Assembly: GCA_036488875.1 (NCBI GenBank)
Contig: DASXGW010000007.1
Coordinates: forward strand, 164,626-228,625
Direction of reading: 5' to 3'
DNA length: 64,000 nucleotides
DNA from: Candidatus Baltobacteraceae bacterium
GTDB taxonomy: Bacteria > Vulcanimicrobiota > Vulcanimicrobiia > Vulcanimicrobiales > Vulcanimicrobiaceae
Positions 57,468-64,000 of the stretch are shown in pieces. The translations under genes were made by a program, and so were the position numbers. The notes under the pieces were generated by a model, which was not told the origin of the DNA, did no database searches, and was given only the letters and a program-made list of their open reading frames with translations. The stretch's first letter is position 1, and each line of letters opens with the position of its first letter.

Positions 57468-60400
57468 ACACGCAGCAGCGCTACGAGCTGATCGGTATCG
57501 ACCGGTTTGCTGATGTACTCCGACGCTCCGGCCGCGATGCAGCTGTCGCGATCTTGCCGCATCGCCTTCGCGGTGAGCGCGATGATCGGAAGATCGGCGA
57601 ACTCGTTGTTGGCGCGGATTCGCCGGATCGTTTCGTAGCCGTCGAGCTCCGGCATCATGATGTCCATCAGCACGATGTCGATTCCCGGCGTCGACTCGAG
57701 AATCGAGATGCCTTCCATCCCGCTCTCGGCGCTGAAGACGTTCATATCGTACGACTCCAGCGCGCTGCGCAACGCGAAGATGTTGCGCGTATCGTCGTCG
57801 ACGATCAGCACGCTCTTGCCGAGAAGCGAGATGACCGGCGGGGCGACGACGTCCACCGCCGCGCGTTTACCTTCGGGCAGCCGCGACTCGACCTGGCGCA
57901 GGAAGAACTGCGCTTCGTCCATCAGCCGTTCGGGCGACAACGCATCCTTCACGATGACCGCTTGGCTGAGCTCGTTGAGATGCATCTCCTCTTGATGTGT
58001 AAGGTCGCGTCCGGTGTAGACGATGACGGGCACCTTCACGCCGTTGGGCATCGCGCGCATGCGCTTGATGAGCTCCTCGCCGGCGATATCGGGAAGACCG
58101 AGGTCGACGACCATGCAGTCGAAACGCTGCTGTTCGATGGCGGTCAGGGCTTCGGCGCCCGTGCGGACCGCCGTCACCGCGACTTCGCCGCTGCCGATGA
58201 GATTGACCAGGGCGTTGAGCTGCGTGATGTCGTCTTCGACGACGAGCAGATTCTTCGAACCGTTGGGCGTAAAGCCGAGCAGCGAGTCGAAGGTCTGCAT
58301 CAGCGCTTCTTCCGTGATGGGTTTCTTGAGGTGAGTGACGGCGCCGGCGTCGAGCGCGCGCTGCCACTGCTCTTCGCCGGAGATGACGTGCACCGGAATA
58401 TCCGTCGTAAGCGGTTCGGCCTTGAGCTCTTGGAGCAAGCTCCAACCGTCGGCGTCGGGCAAACCGACGTCGAGCGTGATTGCATCGGGCCGGAACTGCC
58501 GCGCGAGCGCCAGACCTTGCGCCGCGCTGATCGCGACGATGCCCTTGAAGCCGCGATCTCGCGCCAGACCGAGTAAGATCCGGGCAAAGATCACGTCGTC
58601 TTCGATGATGAGCAGCACCCGATCGGACGGATCGATTTGCGACCGGTCGTCTTCGATGCGGCTGTGCGGATGCTCCTCGGCGGCGGCTTTGGGAACCGGA
58701 CGCATGATGCGCTCTTGCACGCCGCCCGAGATGCCGATGGTGCGTTGCGTGACGGTAGCGATGTTGCGCTCGAGCGGATGGAAGAACGTGAACGAGCTGC
58801 CTTGTCCCAGCGTGCTCTCGACCGAAATCTCACCGCCGAGCAGTGCGGCGATTTCGCGGCTGATCGCAAGGCCGAGTCCGGTACCGCCGAACTTCCGCGA
58901 CGTTCCCATATCGGCTTGCTGGAACGCTTCGAAGATGACGTTGAACTTGTCTTGCGGGATGCCGATGCCGGTGTCGGTGACTTGGAACGCGACCGCGGGA
59001 CCGGTGATCGTCGAAAGACGGTGATCGCGCAACAGCTTGATGTGGAAGCTGACGCTGCCCTCGGTCGTGAACTTGAACGCGTTGGAGAGCAGGTTTTTGA
59101 GAATCTGCTGCACGCGCGTCGGGTCGGTGAGGACCGCTTCGGGAAGATCTTCGTCGCAGCGGATGATGAAGTCGAGGTTCTTGTCGACCGCAATCTGGTT
59201 GAACGTGCGCTCGACTTCGTCCTGAATCTGCGAGAAGGTGACTTCCTGAAGGTCGATCGACGTCGTGCCCGACTCGATCTTCGAAAGGTCGAGAATGTCG
59301 TTGATCAGGGTCAGCAGGTCGGCGCCGGCGGCCCGGATCGTGCGCGAGTACTCGACTTCCTTGGGCGACATGTTGCCCGACGGATTGTCGGCGAGCTGCT
59401 TTGAGAGAATCAGCAAGCTGTTGAGCGGCGTGCGAAGCTCGTGCGACATGTTGGCCAAGAACTGCGACTTGTATTTCGACGTGAGCGCGAGCTGTTCGGC
59501 TTTCTTTTCGAGCTCTTGCCGCGCTTCGTCGATTTCGCGCGTACGCCGTTCGACTTCGGCGTTGCGTTCTTGCAGCAGGCGCGCCTTTTCTTCGAGTTCG
59601 TCGTTGGTCTGCTGCAGCTCCATCTGTTGGCTTTGCAGTTCGATGGTCAGCGCTTGCGACTGCTTGAGCAGCTCTTCGGTCCGCATCGAGGCCGCAATCG
59701 TATTGAGAATGACGCCGATCGATTGGGTGAGCTGCTCGAGGAAGAGCAAGTGCGTTTCGCTGAAGTGCTCGGCCGACGCGAGCTCCATGACGGCTTTGAC
59801 GTCGCCTTCGAAGAGCACCGGCAGCACGATCAGCGAGACGGGTCGCATCGCCCCCAGTCCGGAGTTGATCGCCATGTAATCGCCGGGCACTTCCGACAGC
59901 AGTACGCGGCGCTTTTCGACGACGCACTGGCCGACGAGACCTTCGCCGCCGTGCACGAGACGCTGCGCCGCTTTGCGCCGCGAGAGTGCGTAGCTGGCGA
60001 TCAAGCGTAAGAGCGGCTCTTCGCCGATCGGCTCGTTGAGATAGAACGCACCGGCTTGCGCGTTGATCAGCGGAGCGATCTCCGACATGATCAGGCGGCT
60101 GACCGTCTTGATGTCGCGCTGCCCTTGCAGCATGGCGGTGAAGCGGGCGAGGTTCGATTTGAGCCAGTCTTGCTCGGTGTTCTTTCGCGTCGTGTCGCGG
60201 AGATTTTGAATCATCTCGTTGACGTTTTGCGTGAGTTCGCCGACTTCGCCGCGCGCTTCGACTTCAATCGCGCGCGAGAGGTCGCCCTTGGTGACGGCCG
60301 TCGCGACTTCACCGATCGCGCGAATCTGCGACGTGAGCTGTGCGGCGAGCTGGTTGACGGAGTCGGTGAGGTCGCGCCACAAGCCGGCCGCGCCGGGAAC

Positions 60401-63400
60401 CTCGGCTTGTCCGCCGAGCTTTCCTTCGAAGCCGACTTCGCGGGCGACGGTCGTGACTTGGTCGGCGAACGTCGCCAGCGTGTCGATCATCCCGTTGATC
60501 GTGTCGGCAAGCTGGGCGATTTCGCCCGCAGCTTGCAACGTGAGTTTGCGCTTGAGGTCGCCGTTGGCCACGCCGGTGACGACCTGCGCGATACCGCGGA
60601 CTTGCGACGTGAGGTTCGACGCCATGAAGTTCACCGAGTCGGTGAGGTCTTTCCACGTGCCGCTGACACCCGGAACGCGCGCCTGACCGCCCAGCTTTCC
60701 TTCGGATCCGACTTCACGCGCGACGCGCGTGACTTCCGATGCGAAGGCGTTGAGCTGGTCGACCATCGTGTTGATGGTGTCTTTGAGCTCGAGGATCTCG
60801 CCTTTGACGTCGACGGTGATCTTCTTGGACAAGTCGCCGTTGGCGACGGCGGTCGTGACCTTCGCGATGTTACGAACCTGGGACGTGAGGTTCGAGGCCA
60901 TCGTGTTGACTGAGTCGGTAAGGTCTTTCCAGGTACCGGCAACGCCGCGGACCTGCGCTTGACCACCGAGACGGCCTTCGGAGCCGACTTCGCGCGCGAC
61001 GCGCGTGACTTCCGATGCGAACGCATTGAGCTGGTCGACCATCGTGTTGATGGTGTCCTTGAGCTCTAAGATTTCGCCGCGAACGTCGACGGTGATCTTC
61101 TTGGAAAGATTTCCGTTGGCGACGGCGGTGGTAACGTCGGCGATGTTACGCACCTGTGACGTCAGGTTCGACGCCATGAAGTTGACGGAGTCGGTGAGGT
61201 CTTTCCACGTGCCGCTGACGCCCTCGACCTGCGCTTGACCGCCCAGCTTCCCTTCGGAGCCCACTTCGCGGGCGACGCGCGTGACTTCCGACGCGAACGC
61301 GTTGAGCTGGTCGACCATCGTGTTGATGGTGTCCTTGAGCTCGAGAATTTCGCCTTTGACGTCGACGGTGATCTTCTTGGAGAGGTCGCCCTTGGCGACG
61401 GCGGTCGTGACGTCGGCGATGTTACGCACTTGCGACGTGAGGTTCGACGCCATGAAGTTCACGGAGTCGGTGAGGTCTTTCCAGGTGCCGCTGACGCCTT
61501 GGACTTGCGCCTGACCGCCGAGCTTGCCTTCGGAGCCGACTTCGCGCGCGACGCGCGTGACTTCCGACGCGAACGCGTTGAGCTGGTCGACCATCGTGTT
61601 GATCGTGCCTTTGAGCTCCAAGATTTCGCCGCGCACGTCGACGGTAATCTTCTTCGAAAGGTCGCCCTTGGCGACCGCGGTGGTAACTTCGGCGATGTTA
61701 CGAACCTGGTTGGTGAGGTTACCGGCCATCGTGTTGACCGAGTCGGTCAAGTCTTTCCACGTGCCGCCGACGCCTTTGACGACGGCTTGCCCGCCGAGCT
61801 TCCCTTCGGAGCCGACTTCGCGTGCAACGCGGGTGACTTCGCCCGCGAAAGCGTTGAGCTGGTCGACCATCGTGTTGATGGTGTTCTTTAACTCCAGGAT
61901 CTCGCCGCGGACCGGAACGGTAATCTTCTTGGAGAGGTCGCCGTTGGCGACGGCGGTGGTGACTTCGGCGATGTTGCGAACCTGCGACGTCAAGTTCGAC
62001 GCCATGAAGTTCACGGAGTCGGTGAGGTCTTTCCAGGTACCGCTGACGCCGGCCACGGTCGCTTGACCGCCGAGCTTGCCTTCGGAACCGACTTCGCGCG
62101 CGACGCGCGTGACTTCGAACGCGAAGGCGTTGAGCTGGTCGACCATCGTGTTGACGGTGTTCTTGAGCTCTAAGATTTCGCCGCGCACGTCGACGGTGAT
62201 CTTCTTGGAGAGGTCGCCCTTGGCGACGGCCGTCGTGACGTCGGCGATGTTGCGAACTTGCGACGTGAGGTTCGACGCCATGAAGTTCACGGAGTCGGTG
62301 AGGTCTTTCCAGGTGCCGCTGACGCCTTGCACCTCCGCCTGACCGCCGAGCTTGCCTTCGGAGCCGACTTCGCGCGCGACGCGTGTGACTTCCGACGCAA
62401 AGGCGTTGAGCTGGTCGACCATCGTGTTGATCGTGTTTTTGAGCTCGAGGATCTCGCCTTTGACGTCGACGGTGATTTTCTTGGAGAGGTCGCCCTTTGC
62501 GACGGCCGTCGTAACATCGGCAATGTTACGAACCTGCGACGTGAGGTTCGAGGCCATGAAGTTCACCGAATCGGTGAGATCTTTCCACGTGCCGCTGACG
62601 CCCGCGACCTGCGCTTGCCCGCCGAGGCGGCCTTCCGATCCGACTTCGCGCGCTACACGTGTGACTTCGGATGCGAACGCGTTGAGCTGGTCGACCATCG
62701 TGTTGATCGTGCCTTTGAGCTCGAGGATTTCGCCCTTGACGTCGACGGTAATCTTCTTTGAAAGGTCGCCTTTAGCGACGGCGGTGGTGACTTCGGCGAT
62801 GTTCCGAACCTGCGACGTAAGGTTACCGGCCATGGTGTTCACCGAGTCGGTGAGATCTTTCCAGGTTCCCGCGACGCCCGTGACCGCGGCTTGGCCGCCG
62901 AGTTTTCCTTCCGAACCGACTTCGCGGGCGACTCGCGTGACCTCCGATGCAAAGCCGTTGAGTTGATCGACCATCGTATTGATCGTGTCTTTGAGTTCGA
63001 GAATCTCGCCTTTGACGTCGACGGTGATCTTCTTTGAGAGGTCGCCTTTCGCGACGGCGGTGGTAACGTCGGCAATATTACGGACCTGATTCGTGAGGTT
63101 ACCGGCCATGGTGTTCACCGAGTCGGTGAGATCTTTCCACGTGCCGGCAACGCCTTTGACGGTCGCCTGACCGCCGAGTTTACCTTCGGAGCCGACCTCG
63201 CGCGCGACGCGCGTGACTTCCGATGCGAACGCGTTGAGCTGATCGACCATCGTGTTGATGGTGCCTTTGAGCTCGAGGATTTCACCGCGTGCCTCAACGG
63301 TGATCTTCCGGGAGAGGTCGCCGTTGGCGACCGCGGTGGTAACGTCGGCAATGTTGCGGACCTGATTGGTGAGATTGCCGGCCATCGTGTTGACCGAGTC

Positions 63401-63970
63401 GGTAAGATCTTTCCAGGTGCCCGCGACGCCTTTGACGGCGGCCTGGCCGCCGAGTTTGCCTTCGGAGCCGACCTCGCGCGCTACGCGCGTGACTTCCGAT
63501 GCGAAGGCGTTGAGCTGGTCGACCATGGTGTTGATCAGTCGGCTCGAACGCAGGAACTCGCCCTTGAGGGGCCGTCCCTGGATTTCCAGCGCCATGCTCT
63601 GCGAGAGGTCACCGTTGGCCACGGCGCCGAGCACGCGTCCGGCCTCAGCCATCGGCTGGGTGAGATCGGTGATCAGGCTGTTGACCGACTCGACGTAGCC
63701 GTGCCAAGCGCCGCCGACTGCGCCCAACGAGGCCCGCTGCGCGATACGGCCTTCGCGACCTACGACCACGCTGACGCGGTCCAGCTCTTTGGCCAGCCCC
63801 GCGTTCAGCTCGATGCAATCGTTGAATGCCTCGGCGATCTCTGCGTCGACGCCCGTTAGATCGAGGGGCAGGCGTACGGTGAAATCGCCACGGCGGAAGG
63901 CCCGCAATGCAGCGAGAAGCCGTCGGTTGTCGAGAGTCTTAACCTCTCGCTTCGGAGCAGTAGTCGGCAT
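57452..63970 (-). CDS. Soluble poly-HAMP hybrid histidine kinase with GAF and three receivers
   Basis: 2172 residues without a transmembrane helix. Residues about 60-1230 are a chain of roughly 13 units of 92 residues, each with [11 protein letters not shown], an [14 protein letters not shown] helix, [12 protein letters not shown] and [19 protein letters not shown]. This is the linked HAMP layout of Nik1-type group III kinases, where two alternating HAMP conformations pass a signal. Then a GAF domain (about 1300-1410), a coiled coil, HisKA with [11 protein letters not shown] (His near 1513), HATPase_c, and three receivers, each with a phosphorylatable Asp: [16 protein letters not shown] and [11 protein letters not shown] near 2104. 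The start is ATG63970. The CheR-like gene follows by overlap. Confidence 0.92.
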   Translation of the reverse strand: MPTTAPKREVKTLDNRRLLAALRAFRRGDFTVRLPLDLTGVDAEIAEAFNDCIELNAGLAKELDRVSVVVGREGRIAQRASLGAVGGAWHGYVESVNSLITDLTQPMAEAGRVLGAVANGDLSQSMALEIQGRPLKGEFLRSSRLINTMVDQLNAFASEVTRVAREVGSEGKLGGQAAVKGVAGTWKDLTDSVNTMAGNLTNQVRNIADVTTAVANGDLSRKITVEARGEILELKGTINTMVDQLNAFASEVTRVAREVGSEGKLGGQATVKGVAGTWKDLTDSVNTMAGNLTNQVRNIADVTTAVAKGDLSKKITVDVKGEILELKDTINTMVDQLNGFASEVTRVAREVGSEGKLGGQAAVTGVAGTWKDLTDSVNTMAGNLTSQVRNIAEVTTAVAKGDLSKKITVDVKGEILELKGTINTMVDQLNAFASEVTRVAREVGSEGRLGGQAQVAGVSGTWKDLTDSVNFMASNLTSQVRNIADVTTAVAKGDLSKKITVDVKGEILELKNTINTMVDQLNAFASEVTRVAREVGSEGKLGGQAEVQGVSGTWKDLTDSVNFMASNLTSQVRNIADVTTAVAKGDLSKKITVDVRGEILELKNTVNTMVDQLNAFAFEVTRVAREVGSEGKLGGQATVAGVSGTWKDLTDSVNFMASNLTSQVRNIAEVTTAVANGDLSKKITVPVRGEILELKNTINTMVDQLNAFAGEVTRVAREVGSEGKLGGQAVVKGVGGTWKDLTDSVNTMAGNLTNQVRNIAEVTTAVAKGDLSKKITVDVRGEILELKGTINTMVDQLNAFASEVTRVAREVGSEGKLGGQAQVQGVSGTWKDLTDSVNFMASNLTSQVRNIADVTTAVAKGDLSKKITVDVKGEILELKDTINTMVDQLNAFASEVTRVAREVGSEGKLGGQAQVEGVSGTWKDLTDSVNFMASNLTSQVRNIADVTTAVANGNLSKKITVDVRGEILELKDTINTMVDQLNAFASEVTRVAREVGSEGRLGGQAQVRGVAGTWKDLTDSVNTMASNLTSQVRNIAKVTTAVANGDLSKKITVDVKGEILELKDTINTMVDQLNAFASEVTRVAREVGSEGKLGGQARVPGVSGTWKDLTDSVNFMASNLTSQVRGIAQVVTGVANGDLKRKLTLQAAGEIAQLADTINGMIDTLATFADQVTTVAREVGFEGKLGGQAEVPGAAGLWRDLTDSVNQLAAQLTSQIRAIGEVATAVTKGDLSRAIEVEARGEVGELTQNVNEMIQNLRDTTRKNTEQDWLKSNLARFTAMLQGQRDIKTVSRLIMSEIAPLINAQAGAFYLNEPIGEEPLLRLIASYALSRRKAAQRLVHGGEGLVGQCVVEKRRVLLSEVPGDYMAINSGLGAMRPVSLIVLPVLFEGDVKAVMELASAEHFSETHLLFLEQLTQSIGVILNTIAASMRTEELLKQSQALTIELQSQQMELQQTNDELEEKARLLQERNAEVERRTREIDEARQELEKKAEQLALTSKYKSQFLANMSHELRTPLNSLLILSKQLADNPSGNMSPKEVEYSRTIRAAGADLLTLINDILDLSKIESGTTSIDLQEVTFSQIQDEVERTFNQIAVDKNLDFIIRCDEDLPEAVLTDPTRVQQILKNLLSNAFKFTTEGSVSFHIKLLRDHRLSTITGPAVAFQVTDTGIGIPQDKFNVIFEAFQQADMGTSRKFGGTGLGLAISREIAALLGGEISVESTLGQGSSFTFFHPLERNIATVTQRTIGISGGVQERIMRPVPKAAAEEHPHSRIEDDRSQIDPSDRVLLIIEDDVIFARILLGLARDRGFKGIVAISAAQGLALARQFRPDAITLDVGLPDADGWSLLQELKAEPLTTDIPVHVISGEEQWQRALDAGAVTHLKKPITEEALMQTFDSLLGFTPNGSKNLLVVEDDITQLNALVNLIGSGEVAVTAVRTGAEALTAIEQQRFDCMVVDLGLPDIAGEELIKRMRAMPNGVKVPVIVYTGRDLTHQEEMHLNELSQAVIVKDALSPERLMDEAQFFLRQVESRLPEGKRAAVDVVAPPVISLLGKSVLIVDDDTRNIFALRSALESYDMNVFSAESGMEGISILESTPGIDIVLMDIMMPELDGYETIRRIRANNEFADLPIIALTAKAMRQDRDSCIAAGASEYISKPVDTDQLVALLRVWLNR
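60365..63510 (-). repeat. In-phase 276-bp tandem repeat array coding the HAMP units
   Basis: The segment coding [11 protein letters not shown] recurs at 60641, 60917, 61193 and so on to 63401, always 276 bp apart (10 x 276 = 2760), and once more in degenerate form at 60365. A thirteenth, more diverged unit near 63683 is offset by 15 extra bases. There are no insertions or deletions between the eleven central copies. Confidence 0.92.
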
Positions 63971-64000
63971 GAAATTGTGTTCCTCTCCCAGGGTAGCCCT

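Overview
This window is GC-rich, gene-dense bacterial chromosome with long antisense open frames, many GTG starts and tight gene overlaps. The mix of genes is most like an uncultured high-GC lineage such as Candidatus Eremiobacterota (WPS-2). It includes secreted beta-propeller and GloVer-repeat lipoproteins, large LuxR/AfsR-type STAND regulators, GGDEF-EAL proteins, DUF4760 proteins and poly-HAMP kinases. That placement is an inference from gene content; no rRNA is present to confirm it. I saw no CRISPR array, rRNA, transposase or integrase.

Layout. 0-4.5 kb: a signalling operon on the + strand with a GAF protein carrying a degenerate SpoIIE-like end, a CheB-CheR-PAS fusion and a STAS protein. 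4.4-9.8 kb: two membrane GGDEF-EAL proteins flanking a 3-hydroxyisobutyrate-dehydrogenase-like enzyme. 9.8-18.3 kb: mostly periplasmic or exported proteins, namely an FAD-dependent sugar-dehydrogenase-like pair (GMC subunit plus small subunit), inorganic pyrophosphatase, small lipoproteins, a peptidase-like protein with two LamG-type domains, a one-haem cytochrome c and a secreted cyanophycinase. 18.2-25.9 kb: STAND/AAA regulators, one membrane-anchored and lacking a DNA-binding domain, one truncated and one full-length LuxR type. 26-33 kb: exported propeller and GloVer proteins, two MEDS-domain sensors, a tandem DUF4760 pair and a small membrane protein.

33.1-37.8 kb is the most unusual stretch. 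An intact tRNA-Ser(UGA) gene is flanked by a 5' tRNA-Ser half 3.5 kb upstream and a 3' tRNA-Ser half 1.0 kb downstream. Both halves break in the anticodon loop. This looks like two integrase-less islets inserted at the same tRNA site, carrying exported proteins. Nearby repeats suggest further insertion events.

37.8-57 kb holds an MFS exporter, a three-gene holin-like membrane operon, a large zinc metalloprotease, and an operon of a PaiB-like flavoprotein, a radical SAM enzyme resembling the COG1964/tetraether-synthase group, and a VOC protein. It continues with a MalT-like regulator coupled to a sedolisin-like protease, a sortilin/BNR propeller, a single polypeptide joining a multicopper oxidase to a ZIP metal transporter under a palindromic metal-regulator-like operator, a flavin monooxygenase and small proteins. 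56.6-64 kb: a CheR-like protein with altered SAM motifs overlaps a 2172-residue soluble hybrid histidine kinase. Its N-terminal half is an array of 92-residue HAMP units in exact 276-bp phase.

Themes: the two window ends both hold chemotaxis-type or phosphorelay modules, c-di-GMP turnover enzymes occur twice, and most of the middle encodes exported proteins of unknown substrate. The best candidates for undescribed biology are the oxidase-transporter fusion with its operator, the split tRNA-Ser islets, and the radical SAM operon.
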